DNA of 36,634 bases, taken from positions 1 through 36,634 of the forward strand of contig JAWQRN010000136.1 in assembly GCA_033557685.1 (NCBI GenBank), written 5' to 3'. The notes under the pieces are model-generated. The model was given only the letters and a program-made list of their open reading frames with translations. It had not been told where the DNA came from and did not search any database. Position 1 is the first letter of the stretch, and every line of letters begins with the position of its first letter. This DNA comes from Sperchopsis tessellata. Lineage: Eukaryota; Arthropoda; Insecta; Coleoptera; Hydrophilidae. Position numbers and translations under genes: made by a program. Shown one piece after another: positions 32,801-36,335 of this stretch.

Positions 32801-34152
32801 TATTTTATTGCTAAAATATAAAGCTCTCGTGTGATAATAAGTGATAATTTTATATTACCTACATAATAACTAACAAAAAATTGAATAACGAGTCTTAAAA
32901 TTTCTGTTCGTCTAAAAACAAATATTTATAAATTTTTCATTTGGCTCAGCTTTTTTTTCGTGCGGCATTGTACCTCGGTGAAATAAACGGAACACCCTAT
33001 ATAGTTAGTAAAAAAACTAGGACCCAGGTACATTACCCTGAGGTACACCACATGTAATGCTATTTTCTAGACTCTACTCTCTTCTACCACCTAGATTTTA
33101 AACCTTTTCAGAGTTTGCCCTTTTATTCCAACTGCATCTAGCTTTTTAAGAGTTTTGTGGTTGATCGCTTAAACATTCTTTTACTCAATAAATATTCTCG
33201 ATATGTTAAGTTTATTTTCAAAGGTTTCTTGTAGTTCTGTAATTTGGTGGAAGAAAGCATTTTCAGTACAATAATTTTGTGTAAATCCATTTTGGACACA
33301 CACTTTAATAAAAAAATGTCTTTATTAAGGAATGCTTTTAACTGCCCTTTAACAACTCAATATTTTCGAGTATATGAAATAATAGAGAGAATTGAGGTGG
33401 GGCTGTAATTATTGAAGTTAGTCTTTCTGCCTGACTTATGAACTAGTAATACCCTAGCAATTTTCAGTTGGTAAGTTGGTAAACTTGCTTCCTTGAAGGA
33501 TACTTTTATTGTTTTTTCATGGTAAATTTTCTGCAAATTCTTTTAGAATTGTAGATAATAACATAAAAATACACCCTCCCGTTTTCCGGGAATAACAATG
33601 TGTTGGCTTTTGTTTTTGCCGAAGTTTTGTCCGTCATTGCAGGGGACATTATCAAGACATGTACCTCTTAAAAGTGCTAATTAAACATTGCCATGTAAAG
33701 TGCTAGCTGTAGGTGCCGACCAGCTCTAAAAAGTGCTAATAATAGAATAATATGTAGCTCTCACAAGTGCTAGACAAGAAAATAAAAATTTTTGTTTTAA
33801 GAGCTACATTTCTTGATAATGTGCCCTGCACCTGCGGACGAAACGTCGGCAAAAACAAAAGCAACACACAGATATCTCCCGGAAAACCTGAAGATATTTA
33901 CTGTGGCCATGAAAGTCTAAGTACTGAATTAAAAGAAATAATGTATACTCACATACGATCGTCATTGTATAAATAGAGAAAACCTGATAGGAAACAAAAA
34001 ATTCCAACTATAGCTGGTATTACTAGCATTCTATTGTAGAATCCCAACCAACCGAAGTAAAATGCAATTTCATAGCCGTAGTATTTTTGAATTAAATTTA
34101 AGGGTTGCTGTTTATACCATACTCCATAATTTGCCCAATATTTAGCTAATAA
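8673..34152 (-). CDS. anoctamin (TMEM16 family) membrane protein; 11 visible exons, N-terminus outside window
   Basis: Anoctamins are dimeric ten-helix proteins that act as calcium-activated chloride channels and/or lipid scramblases. Minus-strand exons: 34152-33953, 31771-31611, 31555-31465, 24289-24131, 21617-21474, 17957-17794, 17733-17609, 15600-15395, 9272-9173, 9114-8915, 8840-8673 (TAG stop). Except across the 31465-24289 gap, every junction keeps phase and has GT-AG borders. Family motifs in order: WANYGVWYKQQPL, GWLGFYNRML, EICNSEVLMCPNC, SHVFDNISTVVFA, WKRKEGVWRYNW, TYSGLFYIAFFKGKF, EQCDPPGC, RWEEDY, FFVAAFPLAPFFAL, TNAFIISFTSD, IPDLPSSVQEKV. The N-terminal cytosolic domain lies beyond 34152, probably outside the window. 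An exon for the roughly 40-50 residues after the WKRKEG region was not found. Two calcium-site glutamates are lysines, so gating is probably not classical. Which insect anoctamin this is cannot be decided by eye. Confidence 0.95.
8915..9114 (-). CDS. anoctamin exon, extracellular loop and start of last helix
   Basis: Starts after acceptor CTCTTCCAG with two bases completing Ser (STLSSFDMGD, compare LSSFNVSDF in vertebrate anoctamins). It contains a C-x-YFGRRYSP motif and HWFHVAIKFMFVAIFE, ending at GAG|GTAAAA. The preceding intron (9115-9172) is only 58 bp. Confidence 0.92.
9173..9272 (-). CDS. anoctamin exon AFIISFTSD
   Basis: 100 bp. Acceptor TTTCTAG, then AFIISFTSDIISRVIYHEID, an almost invariant anoctamin block, then GYLYSTLS. 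Donor is A|GTACAG. Reading on through the 58 bp intron hits a stop, which confirms the splice. Confidence 0.93.
9273..9910. other. intronic sequence, nothing identified
   Basis: Part of the 6.1 kb anoctamin intron between 9273 and 15394. No repeat or coding similarity recognised in this stretch before the SINE target site. Confidence 0.45.
9911..10242 (+). mobile_element. tRNA-derived SINE, copy 1 (full length, with target-site duplication)
   Basis: The 5' end is tRNA-like with RNA polymerase III promoter boxes: A box TAGCTCAGTGGC (9936) and B box GGTTCGAGTCC (9979). An unrelated body of about 220 bp follows, then a 3' tail GTTAAATAAACAAACAAAC. The insertion is flanked by the direct repeat ACTAAGTAGCATAC at 9911-9924 and 10229-10242, a clean target-site duplication. 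The element itself is about 304 bp. Three more copies are in the window (13876, 22208, 28989). SINEs are mobilised by a partner LINE that recognises the 3' tail; I could not identify that partner here. Confidence 0.9.
10284..10570 (-). mobile_element. Penelope-like element non-coding end, remnant
   Basis: Matches the terminal region of the PLE copies at 2940-3130 and 20266-20420: GTGATGTTACTTC followed by GAATGAACTCAACACAC, then a TTATATAGG(C/A) segment and a GTAGAAGGA-like stretch. The GIY-YIG domain that should follow is absent. Strand is inferred from the better-preserved copies. Confidence 0.6.
10620..11110 (-). mobile_element. LINE C-terminal remnant
   Basis: The minus strand contains VLLYGLEAS (about 11010-11030), KSLEMWCFLRMIGV (about 10955-10995), and in shifted frames TRKL.YF and LKNLRHLLGM (about 10700-10745). 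This order is the C-terminal part of a non-LTR retrotransposon protein, as in the copies at 16900-17200 and 34900-35100. Many stops and frameshifts; strongly decayed. Confidence 0.75.
11111..11724. other. intronic sequence, nothing identified
   Basis: Probably the decayed upstream part of the neighbouring LINE at its left edge, otherwise unassigned sequence. No intact frame or repeat structure seen. Confidence 0.4.
11725..12947 (+). mobile_element. Tc1-type DNA transposon, near full length, inactive
   Basis: About 1.22 kb bounded by imperfect inverted repeats: ACAGTATTGTGCGAATTA at 11725 and, reversed, ACAGTATTGTGTGAATTA ending at 12947. The repeats are about 30 bp with a few mismatches. The size is normal for Tc1 elements. 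A TA follows the right end, but the left flank no longer shows one. Between the repeats lies a broken transposase frame on the plus strand (11936-12780). Cut-and-paste transposition by the DDE/D transposase is the family's mechanism; this copy cannot encode an intact enzyme. Confidence 0.88.
11936..12780 (+). pseudogene. Tc1-family transposase, frameshifted
   Basis: Starts at ATG 11936 with MDITPRKRKKIITLNEHTSM, then MTQRHC and a stop. Later segments in other frames give the paired-type DNA-binding domain (FLLRNSKLNPRKVSYDLQQD, GSTIRRHLLEGRRK), a catalytic-domain piece KMLWGCFSFMGTG, the usual QQNSAPCN (family: QQDNAPCH, so the catalytic D is lost), and VILLDWPGNSPDLDPTVNVW before the third acidic residue. 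At least four frame breaks or stops. Typical length would be about 340 codons. Confidence 0.9.
13038..13195. repeat. fragment of the palindromic repeat family (left arm and loop)
   Basis: Begins TTAATTCTGTACGTAGACTT, the reverse complement of the right end of the element at 33889-33932. It continues GGAAGTTTCGTCTACCATTG and GCAGGGGACATTATCAAGAC, then the AGTGC-rich loop (AGCTCAGAAAAGTGCAAGG ... CTCTAAAAAGTGCAAAGTGC). The right arm is missing. It lies just right of the Tc1 element. Confidence 0.7.
13330..13835 (+). mobile_element. two abutting GIY-YIG retroelement fragments
   Basis: The first part (about 13440-13530) reads AEVYIIPCSCGLLYIGQIKR RIS: a well-kept GIY-YIG start with the CSC cysteines. 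At 13571 a second start-like motif follows, KAGIHRPSCSDCNTIYTDK (family form GIYRLxCSDCNKxYIGQT). In a shifted frame this continues RNFKTSTDEHLQEYRKLI and FANHLLEKGHSLEVIF to about 13830. The two halves differ in their cysteine pattern (CSC versus CSDC), so they probably come from two element families rather than from one domain. Stops lie between and within them. Not a functional gene. Confidence 0.75.
13876..14093 (+). mobile_element. tRNA-derived SINE, copy 2 (5'-truncated)
   Basis: Matches copy 1 from the GTGATTAGGGAAA segment to the tail GTTAAATAAACAAACA. The tRNA-like head with both promoter boxes is missing, as expected for incomplete reverse transcription. No clear target-site duplication. 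The tail abuts an AT microsatellite (14094-14124). Confidence 0.88.
14094..14124. repeat. AT-dinucleotide repeat
   Basis: Interrupted run of AT units directly after the second SINE. Similar AT runs are at 14763-14782, 20187-20207 and 29727-29739. Confidence 0.8.
14336..14357. repeat. AGT trinucleotide repeat
   Basis: About seven TAG/AGT units. On the minus strand it lies just beyond the LINE remnant at 14395-14560, so it may be that element's simple-repeat 3' tail. Confidence 0.75.
14395..14560 (-). mobile_element. LINE reverse-transcriptase active-site remnant
   Basis: The minus strand reads GERTGKVGGIVLYQQKVRAL followed directly by SFADDIVLLANKRNEMNELL and KAFKIFE, the palm domain's catalytic FADD motif and following helix of a non-LTR reverse transcriptase. 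Only about 50 codons survive, in one frame. It is followed at its 3' side by an AGT repeat. Confidence 0.8.
14561..15394. other. intronic sequence, nothing identified
   Basis: AT-rich, with an AT microsatellite at 14763-14782. No exon, transposon protein or terminal repeat recognised. The stretch 14660-14740 is less AT-rich but shows no known motif. Confidence 0.45.
15395..15600 (-). CDS. anoctamin exon with the FPLAP block
   Basis: Starts after acceptor TTATGTTACAG with two bases completing Val, then AHYGLVVFFVAAFPLAPFFA, NIVKLRTDA, WNGILQGITYIGVVTN and the donor AAT|GTAATA. This is the most conserved anoctamin segment. In NIVKLRTDA the position of a calcium-binding glutamate (ExRxD in vertebrate TMEM16A) is lysine, while the aspartate is kept. 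Confidence 0.94.
15860..17300 (+). mobile_element. LINE, much of the RT and C-terminus, frameshifted
   Basis: A small piece at 15870-15960 (ILSYGSETWE) belongs to a LINE C-terminus and may be a separate fragment. The main copy starts about 16070: TQFGFRNGFSTREALFGINV, then YACFINF (motif A, its catalytic Asp replaced by Asn), GVRQGCILSPVLFNVYSEKI (16430-16490), and NLRYADDTVHIATS (16550-16590) with an intact YADD. Further on come QIRYLGCQIDNNG, ARLEAFEMWCYRRVFRVSW (16968-17024) and RRKLEYFGGQRYRLLQNIM up to about 17200. At least three frame changes and stops, so it is inactive. An RTE-like clade is possible. Confidence 0.87.
17301..17608. other. intronic sequence, nothing identified
   Basis: AT-rich sequence between the LINE and the anoctamin exon at 17609. 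No repeat or coding similarity seen. Confidence 0.45.
17609..17733 (-). CDS. anoctamin exon RWEEDY (part of the calcium-site helices)
   Basis: 125 bp. Acceptor ATGTTTTAG, one base completing Asp, then IIRQKIKKWKKNEID, RWEEDYILN and PLLRKYTDA, ending G|GTAAGA. KYTDAVAHYG aligns with EYMEMIIQFG of TMEM16A, so one calcium-site Glu is Lys and the next is Asp. The 60 bp intron to the previous exon (17734-17793) is closed by matching phase (2 bases + 1 base). Confidence 0.92.
17794..17957 (-). CDS. anoctamin exon GKFYTYPGD...CDPPGC
   Basis: Acceptor TTTTTAAG, then GKFYTYPGDENQYRTFFRIG, EQCDPPGC and FFFIELLGRIMTKN, corresponding to GKFVGYPG, EECDPGGCL.EL and IIM.GKQ of other anoctamins. The donor TGA|GTAAAA was preferred to an earlier AAT|GTACCC because only it matches the phase of the next exon. 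Confidence 0.92.
17958..18295. other. intronic sequence, nothing identified
   Basis: AT-rich start of the 3.5 kb intron between two anoctamin exons. No feature recognised before the PLE end fragment. Confidence 0.4.
18296..18375 (-). mobile_element. Penelope-like element terminal fragment
   Basis: On the minus strand it reads TTTGAAAATGTCCGTTACAA and then a GGCACTTTTCAGAGC stretch, matching the non-coding end of the PLE copies at 2940-3000 and 4960-5020. It is too short to contain any coding part. Confidence 0.6.
18421..20170 (-). mobile_element. LINE with endonuclease and reverse-transcriptase parts, decayed
   Basis: The minus strand, from 20170 down, carries the end of an apurinic-type (EEP) endonuclease: IFIVGNYNLNLL (family GDFN; the Asp is Asn) and ETSRSCIDNFFLNI, with IADHKEQ where the SDH motif belongs. 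Then come a degraded linker (19740-19440), reverse-transcriptase motif A LCNLSKAFDMVAHEILLDKM (about 19050-19110), ERGVPQ (about 18920) and an intact FADD at 18819-18830. The C-terminus runs through GYNTRNRVKIAQQSTNYWAL and LLYNVLPDDIKQM (18480-18620) to 18421. Domain order is that of Jockey/CR1-like LINEs. Many stops; N-terminus and most of the endonuclease are missing. Confidence 0.85.
20187..20207. repeat. AT-dinucleotide repeat
   Basis: About ten AT units with one interruption, at the border between the LINE and the PLE remnant. Confidence 0.8.
20215..20970 (-). mobile_element. Penelope-like element remnant (RT end and GIY-YIG)
   Basis: On the minus strand, from about 20970: LGRDALDVFFNH and SADSLHFLIVLLKRR (end of the reverse transcriptase; compare FLDVLVKRK), then near 20640-20690 EIYQIPCSCGKVYIGDSV, the best-kept GIY-YIG core in the window, with both cysteines. 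At 20440-20580 follow VNQPW, FFKKFRESIEVYNCLNYINR and DDGFQF, the usual C-terminus. Bases 20266-20420 are the shared non-coding end. Stops after the GIY-YIG core and internal losses make it inactive. Confidence 0.85.
20971..21473. other. intronic sequence, nothing firmly identified
   Basis: May include further decayed PLE coding sequence at its left edge (minus strand, to about 21300), but I could not match motifs. Confidence 0.35.
21474..21617 (-). CDS. anoctamin exon IYDRI...YIAFFK
   Basis: Acceptor TTCCTTTTAG, 48 codons, donor AAG|GTAAGA, phase 0 at both ends. IYDRISIILTNFERHRTVVE and TYSGLFYIAFFK align with VYEKIAxWLTDLExxRT and YYSSxFYIAFFK of other anoctamins. The usual KMFLFQFVN is KSFALTVLN here, one of several divergent spots in this protein. 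Confidence 0.9.
21650..21770 (-). mobile_element. short LINE reverse-transcriptase fragment
   Basis: The minus strand reads NAPFLGITVDSHLNWKINFE, the FLG(I/V)xxDxxLxW motif that follows the active site in non-LTR reverse transcriptases. Only about 35 codons, no other motif, so this is a scrap in the intron. Confidence 0.6.
22208..22489 (+). mobile_element. tRNA-derived SINE, copy 3
   Basis: Head with A box TTAGCTCGGTGGCTAAG and B box AGGTTCGAGATTC (one substitution from copy 1), the shared body with GTTAAAGAACCCAATTCCAA, and tail ACGTTAAATAAACAAACA. A short deletion near 22441 removes the CCTAATCCCTGG segment present in copies 1 and 2. No clear target-site duplication. Confidence 0.9.
22490..24130. 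other. intronic sequence, nothing identified
   Basis: About 1.6 kb inside a large anoctamin intron. No conserved exon, transposon protein, long terminal repeat or tandem array was recognised. Some stretches (22640-22760, 23180-23360) are less AT-rich and could be old repeats of families I do not know. Confidence 0.45.
24131..24289 (-). CDS. anoctamin exon MFVVIAVLV...ILKE
   Basis: Acceptor TATTATTACAG, 53 codons, donor GAA|GTAAGT, phase 0 at both ends. It encodes two hydrophobic stretches (MFVVIAVLVSIIIFRMKI and IVASIITASVHVIAILIL) around a hydrophilic loop, matching the family's ISVVIAVxxYR ... IITAxxxNxxxILxL pattern. The reading frame stays open past the donor but loses similarity there. 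Confidence 0.9.
24556..24620 (+). mobile_element. Penelope-like terminal motif
   Basis: Reads TGAAGATGTCTCCTGCAACA and then ACATAACGTCTGTACTTGTC, matching the PLE-end motif at 4965-5010 (TTGAAAATGTCCC...CGAAACGTCTGCAC). No coding part of a PLE is seen next to it. Confidence 0.5.
24770..25555 (+). mobile_element. LINE reverse-transcriptase C-terminal half, decayed
   Basis: Begins with QFKNFINDMPNFVIDSQVLM and the active site FADDCNIFRRIDAIVDFQLQ (24826-24960; FADD intact), then QEDLKRVFDWSC. In shifted frames follow GVTFDHQMSFVSHVEK (about 25070-25120) and, at 25340-25555, ILMLVSLYKLLNGLINCDVL ... KKFPIVNMCIKFNQIFENLD before a stop. Several frame breaks; inactive. It lies on the opposite strand to the anoctamin gene that contains it. 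Confidence 0.83.
25556..26029. other. intronic sequence, nothing firmly identified
   Basis: Could include the 3' UTR of the neighbouring LINE at its start. No simple-repeat tail or coding similarity recognised. Confidence 0.35.
26030..27000 (-). pseudogene. copy of an uncharacterised repeat-type gene (cysteine-rich N-terminus), broken
   Basis: From 27000 downward the minus strand encodes SGRYCYICGKVTMPDRK, then GIKIGDQDKGFAPHVVCKTC and DHTTNVCYFCM: paired cysteines suggesting a zinc-binding N-terminal module. In other frames it continues FGLMKNFVKALNKENRSYAF, KAGIFDGPQIMKN, FLGNHRSSEYEYVVEELLRS, GARMSIKMHFLSSHLDYFPE and GESFHQDI up to about 26250, then a TKYKRTA-like end near 26030. I recognise this arrangement from uncharacterised multi-copy proteins in arthropods and other invertebrates, but know no function. 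At least three stops or frameshifts. It has no introns, which fits a mobile or retrocopied origin. No terminal repeats were found. Confidence 0.7.
27190..28172 (-). mobile_element. pogo/Tigger-type DNA transposon remnant, internally deleted
   Basis: The right boundary is at 28172: read on the minus strand the element begins CAGTGAACCCTCAATCTAAC, a typical pogo/Tigger terminal sequence, followed outward by TA. The transposase starts at ATG 27546 (minus): MDKKGKLKILTLKQKLDFIE, then in a shifted frame YEEYSVKKQTVSDIRKAKEK, a CENP-B/psq-type helix-turn-helix. Shortly after, LPKNLASILQPMNQGIILAT and KRIYWKNFLQEV appear, which normally belong to the C-terminal end of the DDE domain. The middle of the transposase (over 200 residues) is therefore deleted. 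The left terminal repeat was not found, so the left limit is approximate. Confidence 0.78.
28101..28158. repeat. short tandem repeat in the pogo/Tigger terminus
   Basis: The unit TCCGTTAAATACGAAG (16 bp) occurs twice, followed by the variant units TCCGTTAAATTGGGG and TCCGTTAGATTGAGGG. It lies just inside the right end of the transposon. Repeated sub-terminal sites often serve as transposase binding sites; that role is inference here. Confidence 0.75.
28173..28988. other. intronic sequence with a possible LINE tail
   Basis: Mostly unassigned. At 28724-28740 a TAA/ATT repeat next to a minus-strand CAATAAATTATTATTATTAG looks like the 3' tail of a minus-strand LINE whose body would be 28740-28980, but no protein motif confirms it. 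Confidence 0.35.
28989..29290 (-). mobile_element. tRNA-derived SINE, copy 4
   Basis: Full-length copy on the minus strand: head with TCTCGTAGCTCAGTGGCTAA (29265-29288), B box GGTTCGAGTCC (29234-29244), the common body, and a TTAAATAAATAAATAAAC-like tail at 28989. The tail has drifted from CAAAC to TAAA units. It sits directly next to the 3' end of the RTE-like LINE remnant on the same strand. Confidence 0.9.
29291..30165 (-). mobile_element. RTE-like LINE remnant
   Basis: The minus strand, from about 30165: SILQTYIQKATSNFKFHQET, INIQKGVRQGVNLIPKLFS, then GEYLNHLKVADNIVLFVHTI (29865-29920), where the catalytic ADD is ADN, so the polymerase is dead. MNLSKTKVMF and PIETVTSYIYIFGLV follow at 29700-29815. 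The tail, WRPNDRWDRELRNCLGVTWM and RDE.KEPGEEFI.QW (about 29290-29450), matches the ending of RTE-type proteins. Several stops and losses. Confidence 0.85.
30470..30990 (-). mobile_element. mariner-type transposon remnant
   Basis: On the minus strand: LKEEPCSGRRIKVDDKQLQM (family: KDEPRSGRP), then in another frame TSREHVKRINTNQSNIIRHF and HKLDKL, the second helix-turn-helix of mariner transposases. Further on, ILESDCGG (family RI(V)TGDE, first catalytic Asp), VDCTYYKKTTLVKAWGITLS and APKPELHQK follow at 30640-30770, then a weak YYELL at about 30610. Catalytic residues and frames are lost. No terminal repeats found. Confidence 0.75.
30991..31464. other. intronic sequence, nothing identified
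   Basis: No motif or repeat recognised between the mariner remnant and the anoctamin exon. I searched this stretch for the missing anoctamin exon without success. Confidence 0.4.
31465..31555 (-). CDS. anoctamin exon WKRKEGVWRYNW
   Basis: 91 bp. Acceptor TTTTTTTCAG, then (A)ATVFMNLWKRKEGVWRYNWN and ISKVLVDRSVR, donor AG|GTAAGT. It follows a 55 bp intron (31556-31610). The long open frame that reads straight through this intron lacks the family's WKRK.....W motif and is not the coding frame. It ends with two bases of a codon, so the next exon must supply one base; the exon at 24289 does not. Confidence 0.9.
31611..31771 (-). CDS. anoctamin exon CPNC...SHVFDN
   Basis: 161 bp. Acceptor TTATTTTCAG, then YEICNSEVLMCPNC, SCLFTTVSHVFDNISTVVFA and MFISIWG, donor G|GTACTT. 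Cysteine spacing and the SHxFDNxxTVxFAxFMxxW block are diagnostic of anoctamins. The first base completes an Ile split with the upstream exon. Confidence 0.93.
31772..32999. other. intronic sequence, nothing identified
   Basis: Extremely AT-rich, with a more GC-balanced island at 32095-32200. An 83-codon open frame at 32407-32658 has no recognisable motif and is not supported. Confidence 0.5.
33000..33545 (-). mobile_element. LINE reverse-transcriptase N-terminal part, decayed
   Basis: The minus strand, in several frames, follows the fingers and palm of a Jockey-like reverse transcriptase: EIARVLLVHKSGRKTNFNNY (family VYKKGDKxDFNNYRPISIL), SILSIIS, then pieces corresponding to FGFxxxxST and the AFD region, and near 33030-33060 ITCGVPQG-like (CGVPQGNVPGS). 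No frame longer than about 40 codons survives. Confidence 0.7.
33581..33932. repeat. long inverted repeat element (palindromic family, most complete copy)
   Basis: Left arm 33581-33668 and right arm 33799-33888 are reverse complements over about 88 bp (for example GCAGGGGACATTATCAAGAC left, TTGATAATGTGCCCTGC right; GGCTTTTGTTTTTGCC left, GGCAAAAACAAAAGC right). The loop of about 130 bp contains five AAGTGCTA-like units. A right flank of 44 bp (CTGAAGATATTTACTG ... TACTGAATTA) recurs at 3677-3720 and, inverted, at the left end of the 13038 copy. No coding capacity. It could be a foldback MITE or a pair of inverted Penelope-type terminal repeats. Confidence 0.8.
33953..34152 (-). CDS. anoctamin first visible exon
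   Basis: Acceptor CATTCTTTTAAG, then LLAKYWANYGVWYKQQPLNL, YYGYEIAFYFGWLGFYNRML and PAIVGIFCFLSGFLYLYNDD, donor AT|GTGAGT. This corresponds to the residues just before and through the first transmembrane helix (family: WAxxxxxxKxQPLxxIxxYFGExI). The N-terminal dimerisation domain must be encoded further right; none of it was found up to 36634. Confidence 0.93.
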
Positions 34153-34659
34153 CTTAAAAGAATGTATTATTAAAAAGTATAACAATATAACAATAAATCA
34201 TCAGTAACCCTTTGCATTACTGATAGAAATTCACCTTCTCTATTTGATTTATAACAATGAAAACCAAATATGTAGCTCGTGAGTTATATAAAAAACAATT
34301 ATTTAATGACAGCACACATCATTACACTAACTCCATTTACTCTTTAAATCATTGTAGCATTGACTACAAATGACAAACAGTTTCTTTAAACTTTCAACCG
34401 ACCAAACCATCTCTTCAGGATTGATTATTCCCTTTCTCACTTTCACTCCCAGCCAGGTAAACTTTTCATTTCTGATACACTCAGAAACTCATTCATCACT
34501 GAGTTGTACTCCACAACTGATTCGTAATATATGTATAACACATCATTTTGTTTATAAACACATGGAAGTTCTTATTAAGTTTGAATTCCGAGTAAGTTAT
34601 CTGTTTTAATTATCTCTTATAACTGCTGTCCATTCATAATCTTCTGGTTCCTTCTACTA
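34153..34659. other. intronic sequence, nothing identified
   Basis: AT-rich, with no anoctamin N-terminal exon and no repeat recognised. Confidence 0.4.
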
Positions 34660-35720
34660 TCAGAGGTTGCAAATCATCGTGGCAATTCTGACCTTATTGA
34701 CCGCATTTCTAAATAGTTATGTCGAGCTGCAGTCAAACCATTCCTTCAGGTTTCTTAATCAGGACATTTTTCCCCTTCCTATGCTCCTCTTCCCTGCTAT
34801 CTTTTCCTGCATTATCAGACGGAGCAGTGAGTTTTTTCCCCCCTCATGTCGTGGCCCAGGTATTCTAATTTCCTTTTCTTGATAGTGCTAATTATTTCAT
34901 CTGTCTTATCCATTCGGCGCAATACTTCCTCATTTGTTACCCTACCACTCCATGATATTCGCAGGATATTTCGATAGCACCACATCTCAAATGCAGCAAG
35001 ACGTCTTATATCTATTAGTTTTAAGGTTCACCCCTGGGTCCCATATAGCAGAATGTAAAAGATGTAGCAACGCAGCAGTCTGGTTTTGAGTTGTATTCTC
35101 AGGTTCCGATTGCATAGTATTTTTTTCATTATGGTGAATGCGATTCTCACCATTTCGATGCGGCACCTTATTTCCTGCCCATGTATTTATAACTTATAAC
35201 TCTTTCTATGGGGGTATTTGATATGTATAATTATGCACTTATATCTGATTTAAATATTATCATCATCTTAGTCTTCTTCAGGTTTATTTTTAATCCAAAT
35301 TGGTTACATTAGCTATTCACTCTTGCGACAAAATGTTGTAAGTCTGTAATGATATTTGTGAGGATCACCGTGTCATCGGAATAGAGTATGTTATTTATAT
35401 TCTGTCCATTCATAGTAACACCAGCCAATTCCACCCTTAGCACTTCTTCAAAAACTGCTTCGCTATACATTTATTGAAAAATACAGGTGACAGGTCACAG
35501 CCTTCTCTAACTCCTCTCAGAATTTGTCTTCTGTGTAATCACTTTCAATCTTTATCTGGGCTGTTTGCTGCCAATATAGATTAGCTATAATTCTTATGTC
35601 GCGATTGTCTATACTTTTATTTGTAAGCAATTCAAGCAGTTTTTTGTGACGGACTTTGTCAAACTATGAACCAAGCGAATACTTCTTGGTTCATGTCTGA
35701 ACAGCACTACCTTAGCCCCA
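34660..35720 (-). mobile_element. LINE C-terminal half, decayed
   Basis: On the minus strand from about 35600: LYWQQTAQIKIESDYTEDKF (family NLYWxQxAxVRxxxxxSxxxxI), a strongly broken middle, then EIRCRIEMVRIAFTIMKKIL, CNRNLRIQLKTRLLRCYIFY, LLYGTQG, RRLAAFEMWCYRNILRISWS (about 34960-35015), VTNEEVLRRMDKTDEIIST and KKRKLEYLGHDMRG (about 34860-34900). Same LINE type as the copy at 15860-17300, opposite strand. The C-terminal stretch 34900-35160 is nearly one open frame, so this end is less decayed than the rest. Confidence 0.85.
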
Positions 35721-36065
35721 ATAGAGCTTCTCGTGTTCCGAGACCCTCTACACACTCGTCGCATGCCTGATTTACTTCAAAATTTCACAATACAGTTGAC
35801 ACACGGTATAAAAGAAGCAATTCTTTGAAATAATATGAAAAATGTTATTCAGTGTTTAAGTTAAATATTTTTCTAATAAATAATAGCTTTAATGCTATTA
35901 TATCTCATTTTCAGAAACTACGCCCATTTTTGGAGAAAAATGTTGAAGGCACCTTTAGAAGTCCGAATAATTAAGCAGTATGTGCTGGTCATCATGTTGA
36001 AAATAACTTGTCTGATATGTTACTAAATATGGTCAAGTTTCTCATTCATGTCTGGCAATTATCAG
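35721..36065. other. no feature seen
   Basis: AT-rich with no recognisable motif. It could be a decayed part of either neighbouring element. Confidence 0.4.
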
Positions 36066-36335
36066 TTATGTGTAACAGATATCTACATTAAAACTAGCCT
36101 CATCGGTCCAAATAATTAATTTTGAAACAAGAGATTTTCTATATTTATTTACTAAAAACCACTCACTAAATGTAATCCGCAAGTATTTAAATGGAATGTA
36201 TTTATATTTCTTTAAAATTTTGAAAACACTTGTCACCAAGAATTCTAAATTTCTTGATATTTCTCTTACTGAAATGTTGGAGTTGTCTAAAGCAAAATTT
36301 AACACATTTAATTTCGTTTCTTCATTGTCTAACAT
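36066..36335 (-). pseudogene. Tc1/mariner-superfamily transposase fragment, internally deleted
   Basis: One open minus-strand frame of 89 codons. It has an N-terminal helix-turn-helix (MLDNEETKLNVLNFALDNSN then ISVREISRNLEFLVTSVFKI and LKKYKYIPFKYL; family: SIRxIAxxLxISxxTVxRILKKxKxHPYK). It goes within about 30 residues to KLIIWTDEASFNVD, the first catalytic block (usual form F(S/T)DEAxF). The linker between them is shorter than usual for such enzymes, suggesting a deletion, and the frame ends right after the DEASF block. No terminal repeats seen. Confidence 0.72.
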
